In this document: piece by piece, positions 24,868-31,960 of the stretch
How the letters are laid out: every line of letters begins with the position of its first letter
How positions within the stretch are numbered: position 1 is the stretch's first letter
Assembly: GCA_964608265.1 (NCBI GenBank)
Contig: CAZSNP010000014.1
Span: 16,773 to 80,772 of the forward strand
DNA: 64,000 nt
Direction of reading: 5' to 3'
From: JANWXR01 sp964608265
GTDB lineage: Bacteria; Chloroflexota; Anaerolineae; Anaerolineales; UBA6663
The notes under the pieces: generated by a model
Database searches by the model: none
What the model was told of the DNA's origin: nothing
The model's input: the letters and a program-made list of their open reading frames with translations, nothing else
Made by a program: the position numbers and the translations under genes

Positions 24868-25728
24868 TCATGAGCCGCGCTTCGCGAGCATCTCCCACGT
24901 CGTCTTCATCACCAGCGCATCCTCTTCCATGATCGGGCTTTCGCACAGCACGCGGCCGGCGCATTTGTGGTCGTGCAGCGCGCGGAAGAAATCCTTGTAC
25001 TTCAAATCTGACTCGGCCAGCGGGACGTGGTTCTTCTCGCCCTTCGGCCCGTACTCGATGCCGGAGAGGTGGATGTGAAGCCTCTTCAGCGCGCCCGCGC
25101 CGAGGCGCTTCTTCACCAGCCGGAGCATCGCCGCCCACTCGGCGTAGCTGTTGGCCGAGCCATCGCCGGGCCGCGCGTGCAAATGGGCGAAGTCAATGCA
25201 CGGCAACACGCCTTCGATCTCCGCCGCCATCACCAGCGTATCCTCCAGCGAGCCGAGCATCGCGCTCTTGCCCATCGTCTCGGGGCGGAGGGTGGCCGGG
25301 TTGCCGGCGTCGCGCAACTCCTTCACACACTCACGCAGGCGCGGCACGGCCACATGCAGCACCTCTTTTGGATCGCGGCCAAAGTACGAGCCGGGGTGGA
25401 AGATGATGTCGGTGGCCCCGGCCAGGTTGCCGTAGTGCGCGGCGTCCATCAATCGTTTGCGGCTCTTCGGCCATTCGTCTTTATCGGCGTTGAGGTTGAT
25501 GAAGTACGGCGCATGCACCGACAGCGCGACGTGGTGCTGCGCGCCGGCGGCCCTGATCTCCGCGCACTTCCCCTCCGAGACGCGCACGCTCTGCACCCAG
25601 GCCAGCTCCAGCGCGCCCAGGCCCAGCTCCGCCGTGCGCGCGATGCCGCCGACCGTGCCGCCGGGCTTTTTGGCGGTGGAGAGCGGCGCGCCGACGGTGC
25701 CGAAGAGGAACGAAGGTTTCGGTTGCAT
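24868..25728 (-). CDS. Endonuclease IV-like TIM-barrel protein (AP endonuclease family 2)
   Basis: 286 residues. Metal-ligand motifs of the endonuclease IV family are in order: SVHAPYFINL, FHPGSYFG, ETMGKSAMLGSLED, CIDFAHLHAR, HIHLSGIEYG and a final CESPIMEEDALVMK. The enzyme cleaves the backbone at abasic sites using a three-metal centre. Its first ~49 codons include 131 bp that are repeated exactly at 31721-31851, and the present start (MQPKPS) lies in sequence supplied by the island, whereas the other copy has MTRPT with its own AAGGA site. The gene body therefore stayed intact when the 25.7-31.7 kb island entered at its 5' end. Confidence 0.85.
   Translation of the reverse strand: MQPKPSFLFGTVGAPLSTAKKPGGTVGGIARTAELGLGALELAWVQSVRVSEGKCAEIRAAGAQHHVALSVHAPYFINLNADKDEWPKSRKRLMDAAHYGNLAGATDIIFHPGSYFGRDPKEVLHVAVPRLRECVKELRDAGNPATLRPETMGKSAMLGSLEDTLVMAAEIEGVLPCIDFAHLHARPGDGSANSYAEWAAMLRLVKKRLGAGALKRLHIHLSGIEYGPKGEKNHVPLAESDLKYKDFFRALHDHKCAGRVLCESPIMEEDALVMKTTWEMLAKRGS
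25580..25710. repeat. 131-bp direct repeat, left copy (inside endonuclease IV gene)
   Basis: Base-by-base reading shows this segment to be identical to 31721-31851 in the same orientation. It covers codons for FLFGTVGAPLST to QSVRV of the endonuclease IV gene. The flanks differ immediately outside on both sides. Confidence 0.95.
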
Positions 25729-25810
25729 CGAACTCCGAGGATCGAGAATTGAGAGAGTTTGTGAATTATCAATGCAACGAAGCTAAAGCGCAACGTTAGC
25801 GACATAAAAA

Positions 25811-25826
25811 GCTATCAATGTATAGC
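25811..25826. promoter_or_regulatory. Inverted repeat, candidate operator
   Basis: GCTAT-CAATGT-ATAGC, with perfect 5-bp arms, lies 8 bp upstream of the -35 box of the GntR gene. FadR-family regulators bind short palindromes near their own promoters, so this is a candidate operator. Confidence 0.35.
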
Positions 25827-25834
25827 ATATCCAC

Positions 25835-25863
25835 TTGACACATATCCTACATGTTAGTAATAT
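25835..25863 (+). promoter_or_regulatory. Near-consensus sigma-70 promoter of the island
   Basis: TTGACA (25835-25840), 17-bp spacer, TAATAT (25858-25863), in an AT-rich stretch. The GntR start codon follows 9 bp after the -10 box, so the transcript is probably leaderless. Confidence 0.8.
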
Positions 25864-25872
25864 CACCTTGCA

Positions 25873-26595
25873 ATGATGAATCTAAAACCCCTCAAACGTG
25901 TAGATCCTGCCCCTCTTCTATCGGAATCAGCCCGGGAGATTATCAAGGAATTCATCGTCGCCAACAAACTGCGTCCGGGCGACCTGCTCCCCTCGGAAAC
26001 CGAGCTTACCCGTCAATTGGGCATCAGCCGCAACAGTATACGTGAAGCCGTCAAGGCTTTGGCTGCCCTGGGCGTTATCGAGGTTCGTCGTGGCAGCGGC
26101 CTGTATGTCGGCAACTTCTCGCTCGAGCCGCTGTTACAGAACCTGTCATACGGCGTGATGTTTGAGCTTGAAGAATTGTCGGAGCTGCTTGAAATTCGCC
26201 GCGTGCTGGAAGTTGGCATGATCGAAACTGCCATGCAAACAATGATCGCGAAACAGAAAGCGAGTTTGCAGAATATCGTGGCACGCATGCGGCAGCGCGT
26301 TGAGCGCCGTGAAGCTTTCCCTGAAGAAGATCGTGAGTTCCATCGCTGTCTGTTTGAGAATCTCAACAACAAGACTTTGCTTCGATTGCTTGACACTTTC
26401 TGGCTGACTTATCGAAAAGCGGCTGAACACGCCGAAGTCAGCCCACGTGACCTCGCCAAGACTCTCTACGATCATGAAGCCATTATGGAGGCGGTGCTTG
26501 ACGGCAATATCCGGGAAGCGCAAATCGCTTTGGAACGACACTACCTGGGTATTGCCGCTCAGATCGCCAGCGCCAAACAGCAACGCTCAACCTAG
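25873..26595 (+). CDS. GntR family transcriptional regulator (FadR subfamily)
   Basis: 240 residues. N-terminal winged helix-turn-helix with the GntR signature LRPGDLLPSETELTRQLGISRNSIREAVKALAALGVIEVRRGSG split over residues about 36-78, and a C-terminal all-helical FCD ligand domain (LEELSELLEIRRVLEVGMIE, DREFHRCLFENLNN, HEAIMEAVLDGNI). The FCD histidines that bind metal in this subfamily are visible in FHRC, DHEAI and ERHYLG. NanR, the sialic-acid regulator, belongs to the same subfamily. As first gene of the island with a palindrome beside its promoter, it probably represses the transporter and lyase genes until ligand is present. Confidence 0.85.
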   Translation: MMNLKPLKRVDPAPLLSESAREIIKEFIVANKLRPGDLLPSETELTRQLGISRNSIREAVKALAALGVIEVRRGSGLYVGNFSLEPLLQNLSYGVMFELEELSELLEIRRVLEVGMIETAMQTMIAKQKASLQNIVARMRQRVERREAFPEEDREFHRCLFENLNNKTLLRLLDTFWLTYRKAAEHAEVSPRDLAKTLYDHEAIMEAVLDGNIREAQIALERHYLGIAAQIASAKQQRST

Positions 26596-26676
26596 CCGCT
26601 TTTTCATTTTGCAGCCGGTGGCAATGCAACATCGGCAACCCTTGTAAATCGCAAATCTCAGGAAGGAGAAAGTGTC

Positions 26677-28404
26677 ATGAAGAAATCTGTTTTCGTCAGC
26701 CTACAGGTCTTGCTGAGTGCTGCCATGCTGCTTGCAGCCTGCGGCCCCACGCAAACAACGGCCGAGCCGACAGCCGCTCCTGTTGAGCCGACTTCGGCGC
26801 CCGTCGCCGCCACGTCGCCCCCCACTCAGGCGCCCGCGCCAACCGCAACAGACGCGGCGACTGCGCAACCTGCCAAGAGCGGCGGCACCTACCGGGCCGC
26901 CTTTCGCACCGGCTGCATGGCGGGCCCATTGTGGACGACGTGCGGCCACCGCCTCGATCACACGATTTTACAGAACCTCGCTGCTGTCAAGTGGACGACC
27001 GATGGCGTCCAGCCCTTGCTTGCCGAAAGTTGGGAGATGCAGGAAGGCGGCAAAGTATGGCTCATCAAATTGCGCAAAGGCGTGAAGTGGCATGACGGCG
27101 CGCCGTTCACAGCCGATGACGTGGTGTTCAGCTTCAATGCCTATGCCAACCCCGTGATCGCCTCGACCTGGCAATCCAAAGTCGCCGACATCCTGGGCTT
27201 CGATGAGGTGAAGGCTGGCACCGCCGACAAACTTGCCGGCGTGCAGAAAATTGATGACCAGACGGTTCGAATTGAGCTAAAGGCTGCTCAACCGCCGTGG
27301 ATGGAACTGACCCAGCCCTTTATCATCATCATGCCCAACCACATCCTGGGCAATGTGAAACCTGAAGAGCTTAAAGCCCATCCCTTCTGGGAAGGTGGCC
27401 GGATCGGTACCGGGCCGTTCAGGTGGGTAGAATACAAGACCGACCAGTACCTGATCACAGAGCGGAACCCCGATTACTATCTGGGCGCGCCTAAGCTCGA
27501 CCGTGTCATCTACCAGATCTATGCCGACGTCGCGACCATTTTGAACGCTCTGGAAAAGGGTGAAGTGGACGATATCTCCTTTGAGGGCGGCGGCATACCC
27601 GAAACCGAAGTGGAGCGCATGCGCAAGGTTCCCAACCTGGAAGTCCTTGGCGAGATGAATGCGGGTCTGCCCACCTACATTCAGTGGGATCTGAGCAAAG
27701 AGCCTTATAGCGATCTGCGCTTCCGGGAGGCCGTGATCTATGCGATTGATCGCGAGTCGATTATCCAGAGCATCTTCTTCGGCCTTTACAGGCCAGCGTA
27801 TGCAATGTCCCCGCAGGAGTGGGCCTTGCCATCAGATCTTGATCGGCGTCCCTACAATCCCGAAAAAGCGCGACAACTGTTGCAGGACATGAAGTATGAC
27901 ACGAGCCTGGAGCACGATTTTATCTACTATTACACCGACCCGGTCAGCAAGGATGCGATCACTGCGATTCAGCAACAACTGGCCGAGGTGGGCATCAAGA
28001 TCGTGCCGCGTCTGCTCAATGCAGCTGCCATCAACGAAGTGTATGCCGACAAATCCTTCCAGATGGGGTACTTCGCCAATGGACAGGGGCTTGACCCATC
28101 GCTGGGCGCAACGATTCCCAGATGCGGGGCGCAATTGGCCCTGGGCTACTGCAATTCAACGGTGGATGAGTTGTTCGCCAACGGCATGGGAACGTCGAAC
28201 CGGGCTGAGCGCGCCCCGATTTACCAGGATATCAACCGTATCCTGAATAAGGATTTGCAGAAGGGATACCTGTGGTATGCCGCGCGGCCGCTGGCCTTCA
28301 GCAGGCGGGTGGTGGGGTTGGCCGAACACTGGCTGGAGCAGCCGATCCTGGTCTTCAACACTCCGGTTTATCAGGAGATTGAGAAATGGTATGTTGACGA
28401 GTAA
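26677..28404 (+). CDS. ABC transporter substrate-binding lipoprotein, family 5 (peptide/nickel/sialate type)
   Basis: 575 residues. The start has an AGGAAGGAGA site. A lipoprotein signal ends at LAAC (Cys22) and is followed by a Pro/Thr/Ala linker to about residue 65. The SBP_bac_5 domain is clear: LAESWEM, WLIKLRKGVKWHDGAPFTADDVVFSFN (family signature), GTGPFRWVEYK, RNPDYYLGAPKLDRVIYQI and FREAVIYAIDRESI. Family members bind peptides, nickel chelates or, in SatA of Haemophilus ducreyi, sialic acid. Because the operon ends in an N-acetylneuraminate lyase, sialic acid or a related sugar acid is the likely ligand. A strong hairpin separates it from the permeases. Confidence 0.88.
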   Translation: MKKSVFVSLQVLLSAAMLLAACGPTQTTAEPTAAPVEPTSAPVAATSPPTQAPAPTATDAATAQPAKSGGTYRAAFRTGCMAGPLWTTCGHRLDHTILQNLAAVKWTTDGVQPLLAESWEMQEGGKVWLIKLRKGVKWHDGAPFTADDVVFSFNAYANPVIASTWQSKVADILGFDEVKAGTADKLAGVQKIDDQTVRIELKAAQPPWMELTQPFIIIMPNHILGNVKPEELKAHPFWEGGRIGTGPFRWVEYKTDQYLITERNPDYYLGAPKLDRVIYQIYADVATILNALEKGEVDDISFEGGGIPETEVERMRKVPNLEVLGEMNAGLPTYIQWDLSKEPYSDLRFREAVIYAIDRESIIQSIFFGLYRPAYAMSPQEWALPSDLDRRPYNPEKARQLLQDMKYDTSLEHDFIYYYTDPVSKDAITAIQQQLAEVGIKIVPRLLNAAAINEVYADKSFQMGYFANGQGLDPSLGATIPRCGAQLALGYCNSTVDELFANGMGTSNRAERAPIYQDINRILNKDLQKGYLWYAARPLAFSRRVVGLAEHWLEQPILVFNTPVYQEIEKWYVDE

Positions 28405-28434
28405 CGTCTGAGATTTGCTGCCCGCCACACAATC

Positions 28435-28493
28435 ACGGACGCCTCTTGGGCAGAGCGGCCTACTTCTGGCCGCTCGGTTGAAGGGGCGTCCGT
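28435..28493 (+). promoter_or_regulatory. Long intercistronic hairpin (attenuator / mRNA stabiliser)
   Basis: Outer stem ACGGACGCC (28435-28443) with GGCGTCCGT (28485-28493) and inner stem GAGCGGCC (28453-28460) with GGCCGCTC (28468-28475), both perfect. There is no long T-tract. Placed between the binding-protein and permease genes, it would favour higher expression of the binding protein, as known for other importer operons. Confidence 0.65.
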
Positions 28494-28599
28494 CTGTGTG
28501 GGGTGCATAATCTACATGATATAAATTGGTTTACAATCCGGGACTGTCTCGACTGTTGCGCCTTCAACGTCTGCATGGCATGCAGATCAAACGAAAGCA

Positions 28600-29553
28600 A
28601 TGATAACCTACATCGTACGCCGATTGTTCGTTGTGATCCCGACTTTGTTGGGGATAACGCTGATATTGTTCGGGCTTGCCAATCGCATGCCGGGCAACGC
28701 CGTCATGGCGATGATCAGCACCGATGCTCCGCTGGCCGATGAGATTATCGCCATTCGCAAAGGTCAACTAGGCCTGGACCTGCCGCTTTACATTCAGTAC
28801 GGACGGTGGCTTTGGCAACTGGTCCGAGGTAATCTGGGCTATTCATATATCAATGGACGGCCGATCGCAGACGCCATTCTTGAACGGGTGCCGGCTACCG
28901 TTCAGCTGATGGGCACGTCGCTGTTTTTCTCGGTTCTAGTTGGAGTCCTCCTTGGTATTGTCAGCGCCGTGAAACGCTACTCGATGCTAGACTACGCGCT
29001 CACGGTCGGTGGATTTATCGGCTCGTCCATGCCCGCTTTTTTTCTCGGCCTTGTGCTCATCTACCTCTTTGCGCTGACGTTGGGCTGGTTTCCCTCCAGT
29101 GGCATGGGCGTCATTGGCGAAAAATACGATTTGGGCGTGAATCTGCGCCATCTGTTCCTGCCGGCACTGACCCTGGGGTTGATCCGGATCCCGTTATTTA
29201 TGCGCTATACGCGTGCCAGCTTGCTGGATGTCATTCATGCTGACTATATACGGACTGCGCGAGCGAAGGGCCTGCCCGAACGCCTGGTGCTCTTTCGCCA
29301 TGCCGTTCGCAACGCACTCATCCCCGTAATCACCGTGGTTGGATTGACCCTGCCCGTCCTATTCAGCGGCGCCATCATCATCGAGACGATCTTCCAGTGG
29401 CCCGGTGTGGGTATGCTCTACATGGATGCCGTTAATCAACGGGATATCCCGATGCTGATGGGGATTGCCCTCGTGGTGGGCGTGTTGGTTTTGTTGAGCG
29501 GCATCCTGACCGATATTGCCTACGCCTTGGCAGACCCTCGCATTCGGTATTGA
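28600..29553 (+). CDS. ABC transporter permease (DppB/OppB-like)
   Basis: 317 residues. The start MITYIVRRLFVVIPTLLGITLILF is the typical first helix of DppB-type permeases, and QYGRWLWQLVRGNLGYSY follows. The EAA loop that contacts the ATPase is DYIRTARAKGLPERLVLFRHAVRNALIPVIT, complete. About six membrane segments in total. It is encoded 6 bp before its DppC-like partner. The ATPases that normally follow (DppD/DppF) are missing from the island, so the pair must borrow ATPases encoded elsewhere or the system is incomplete. Confidence 0.92.
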   Translation: MITYIVRRLFVVIPTLLGITLILFGLANRMPGNAVMAMISTDAPLADEIIAIRKGQLGLDLPLYIQYGRWLWQLVRGNLGYSYINGRPIADAILERVPATVQLMGTSLFFSVLVGVLLGIVSAVKRYSMLDYALTVGGFIGSSMPAFFLGLVLIYLFALTLGWFPSSGMGVIGEKYDLGVNLRHLFLPALTLGLIRIPLFMRYTRASLLDVIHADYIRTARAKGLPERLVLFRHAVRNALIPVITVVGLTLPVLFSGAIIIETIFQWPGVGMLYMDAVNQRDIPMLMGIALVVGVLVLLSGILTDIAYALADPRIRY

Positions 29554-29559
29554 ACCTTC

Positions 29560-30465
29560 ATGGTCGCCGCTGAACTCTCGCCCACTTCAGCCGAAGAGCT
29601 TTCGCCATTGCGCGATGTCAGCCCGCGAGCCCGCCTGTGGATTCGGTTCCGGCGACATCGCCTGGCCCTGGCCGGACTGGCCATTCTGGCGCTGATCATC
29701 TTCGGCGCGATCTTTGCGCCATACCTGACCAGTTACGACCCGCTTTCCGGGAAACTGCTCAGTCGTTATCAACCTCCCGGCGCAGACCATCTGCTTGGAA
29801 CAGACGGCAATGGACGTGATATCCTGGCGCGCATTCTGTTTGGCGCACGCGTATCTCTGGCGGTGGGTATCGGCGCTGTCTCGCTCTCAGCCCTGATCGG
29901 CATTGTCATCGGCGGCATTGCCGGTTACTTTGGGGGTAGCCCGGACTTGATATTGATGCGCATCACGGACATCTTCCTGACGCTGCCCTTGCTGGTCATT
30001 GTTATTAGTCTGGTGGCGATTATCGGGCCCGGCACATACTCCAGCCTGTTTGCGATCGGCGTTTTGAGTTGGACAAGCATGGCACGGCTGGTGCGAGGTC
30101 AGTTTCTGACCTTGCGGAGCGTGGAGTATGTCGAGGCAGCCCGTGCCTTGGGGGAAATGCCTGTGATCATTATCCTGCGCCACGTGCTCCCCAATGCCTT
30201 TGGGCCGATCGCCGTTGCCATCACATTTGCTCTCGGCGAGGCGATCCTGCTTGAAGCGGCGCTGTCCTTCTTTGGCCTTGGCGTGCAGGTTCCCACGCCC
30301 AGCTGGGGTAGTATGCTCAGCGATGCGCGAACCATCTCGATCCTTGAAACGCGACCGTGGATGTGGTTGCCTCCAGGCGTTATGATCGTCTTGACGGTAC
30401 TTTCCATCAACTTTATCGGCGATGGGCTCCGCGACGCGCTCGATCCACAGTCGAAACCTGCTTGA
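29560..30465 (+). CDS. ABC transporter permease (DppC/OppC-like)
   Basis: 301 residues. The N-terminal OppC-type region (RARLWIRFRRHRLALAGLAIL) precedes the first membrane helix; HLLGTDGNGRDILARILFGARVSLAVGI is the DppC hallmark, and the EAA loop is YVEAARALGEMPVIIILRHVLPNAFGPIAV. A final PRPWMWLPPG-like segment, here ETRPWMWLPPGVMI, and NFIGDGLRDALDP complete the family pattern. It forms the membrane channel with the preceding permease. The following lyase gene is about 190 bp downstream on the same strand. Confidence 0.92.
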   Translation: MVAAELSPTSAEELSPLRDVSPRARLWIRFRRHRLALAGLAILALIIFGAIFAPYLTSYDPLSGKLLSRYQPPGADHLLGTDGNGRDILARILFGARVSLAVGIGAVSLSALIGIVIGGIAGYFGGSPDLILMRITDIFLTLPLLVIVISLVAIIGPGTYSSLFAIGVLSWTSMARLVRGQFLTLRSVEYVEAARALGEMPVIIILRHVLPNAFGPIAVAITFALGEAILLEAALSFFGLGVQVPTPSWGSMLSDARTISILETRPWMWLPPGVMIVLTVLSINFIGDGLRDALDPQSKPA

Positions 30466-30655
30466 AAACCGGCCATCAACCCAGAGGTGCTTCAAGCGTA
30501 CGTTTATGATAACTGTACAGGCGCGATTGTCTCCGGGTTAAGTGACGGATGTCATTCCCCATGACGATTTCCCTTCAATAGCGTTTTGCCCCGACAAGTT
30601 TATGAATGACCCAATTTTGCCCGTGAGTGTCTCTTCGAACGAGAGGCCACCAGCG

Positions 30656-31564
30656 ATGGATTTAGACGGCCTGGTAGCCGCCACTTTTACGCCATTCACG
30701 GTGGATGGCCGTGTCAATCTTGATGCAATCGGGCCTTATGCCGAGTATCTTTCCGGGCAGAGCCTCGAAGGAGTGTTTGTCAACGGCACAACCGGCGAAG
30801 GTATGTCGCTGACTGTCGAGGAGCGTCTTCAAATTGCGGCGCGCTGGCGTGATGTTCTGCCGCCCAGGCTCAAGCTCATTGTGCATGTGGGCCATAACTG
30901 CCTGAAGGATGCGCGTGCCATGGCCCAACACGCTGAGGCCATCGGCGCAGACGCGGTCAGCGCCTGTCCCCCGTCTTTTTTTAAGCCACAAACGATCGAG
31001 GAACTGGTTGCCTGTTGTGTTGAAGTCGCTGCAGCCGCGCCGCGCCTGCCGTTTTACTACTATCACATCCCCATGTTGACGGGCGTCCATCTGCAAATGG
31101 CTGCGTTCCTCCCGCTGGCCTGCGAGCAAATCCCTAATATGCGCGGCATCAAGTTCACCGATGACGATCTGACAGACTTCGCCGGTGTGTTGCAATCGTC
31201 GGCTGGCAAGCTGAACGTGTTTGCCGGGCGTGATGAAATATTGCTCTCCTATCTAGAACTCGGCGCGCGCACGGCAGTCGGGAGCACGTACAATTTCTTT
31301 GCGCCCGTCATGCAGGGCATGCTGTCTGCGTTCAGGCGCGGCGACCTTGTCGCCGCGCAGAACGTCCAGGCCTTTGTGCGCGACGTGGTCGCCGTGATCA
31401 TTGAGTACGGCGGAGTGCCCTCTCAAAAATTGATTATGCGATGGATTGGAATTGATTGTGGGCCGGTGCGATTGCCGCTTGTAAATCTGCCGGCCAAGGT
31501 CGAGTCACAACTTCACGCCGAGTTGGAAGCCCATAACTTCTTTTTGCGAATAAAGTCAGGGTGA
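30656..31564 (+). CDS. N-acetylneuraminate lyase (DHDPS/NAL family aldolase)
   Basis: 302 residues from the ATG at 30656 (MDLDGLVAATFTPF), which matches the family start; the ATG frame from 30542 adds 38 unrelated residues. The GTTGEG substrate-carboxylate motif, the Tyr in PFYYYHIPMLTG, and the Schiff-base Lys in GIKFTDDDL are present. PFYYYHIPxLTG, GxKF(S/T)DxDLxDF, GARTAVGSTYN and GPVRLPL are shared with animal NPL-type sialate lyases, as I remember them, and set it apart from dihydrodipicolinate synthases. The enzyme splits N-acetylneuraminate into N-acetylmannosamine and pyruvate. NanE and NanK genes are not in the window. Confidence 0.85.
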   Translation: MDLDGLVAATFTPFTVDGRVNLDAIGPYAEYLSGQSLEGVFVNGTTGEGMSLTVEERLQIAARWRDVLPPRLKLIVHVGHNCLKDARAMAQHAEAIGADAVSACPPSFFKPQTIEELVACCVEVAAAAPRLPFYYYHIPMLTGVHLQMAAFLPLACEQIPNMRGIKFTDDDLTDFAGVLQSSAGKLNVFAGRDEILLSYLELGARTAVGSTYNFFAPVMQGMLSAFRRGDLVAAQNVQAFVRDVVAVIIEYGGVPSQKLIMRWIGIDCGPVRLPLVNLPAKVESQLHAELEAHNFFLRIKSG

Positions 31565-31668
31565 GTTGGCATCAGCGACACGAGCAGTTGCGGCCGGTCA
31601 AAGCGCGTAGAGCCAGCGTTTTCCTGCCGAGCAATGTGTGCCATCGTGGCCCTCGTCTCCCGCGCCTC

Positions 31669-31866
31669 TTATTTCTCGAAAGGCGCAGTGCTGTAGCGCA
31701 CCTGGTCGAAGGCCTCGGTCACGCGCACGCTCTGCACCCAGGCCAGCTCCAGCGCGCCCAGGCCCAGCTCCGCCGTGCGCGCGATGCCGCCGACCGTGCC
31801 GCCGGGCTTTTTGGCGGTGGAGAGCGGCGCGCCGACGGTGCCGAAGAGGAAGGTTGGTCTAGTCAT
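31669..31866 (-). pseudogene. Chimeric remnant: endonuclease IV 5' end fused to a DUF4129-gene-like 3' fragment
   Basis: 65 codons. The first ~49 (MTRPTFLFG to QSVRV) duplicate the start of endonuclease IV, 131 bp of it exactly. The following codons, TEAFDQVRYSTAPFEK-stop, resemble but do not equal the C-terminal part of the adjacent membrane protein (TEAFDQARYSAVPVEK). The joint lies at a shared CGCGCACG string, suggesting microhomology joining. It retains an AAGGA site 5' of the ATG, so a short peptide could still be made, but no function is expected. Confidence 0.8.
31721..31851. repeat. 131-bp direct repeat, right copy
   Basis: Identical to 25580-25710 at all positions read. It defines the right border of the island. 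Outside it (31852 onward) lies what looks like the original 5' flank of the endonuclease IV gene. Confidence 0.95.
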
Positions 31867-31867
31867 A

Positions 31868-31960
31868 GCATCCTTTTTGAATCCACGAAGTCACACGAAG
31901 GAACACGAATCAAGACCGTACATGTCACTTTGTGTCCTTCGTGGCTTCCCTATCCGTGTT
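31868..31960. repeat. CACGAAGTCACACGAAGGAACACGAA-type repeat
   Basis: Iterated ACACGAA(G) words on the plus strand and TGTCCTTCGTGG further on; the end of the DUF4129 protein (TDREATKDTK) is encoded by this repeat. The word family is widespread in environmental bacterial genomes. Confidence 0.5.

Larger units (their letters stand above)
25711..31720. mobile_element. Direct-repeat-bounded island (probable sialic-acid island)
   Basis: About 6 kb with lower GC than both flanks, bounded by perfect 131-bp direct repeats. All five intact genes point the same way: GntR/FadR regulator, peptide-type binding protein, two permeases, N-acetylneuraminate lyase. No integrase or transposase is present. Homologous recombination between the repeats would excise the whole segment and restore a single endonuclease IV 5' end. 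Confidence 0.75.

Noticed and set aside
26677..30465. Dipeptide or nickel importer as the island's main function
   Set aside because: Possible from the transporter family alone, but the linked lyase has N-acetylneuraminate lyase motifs, making a sialate role more likely; not excluded.
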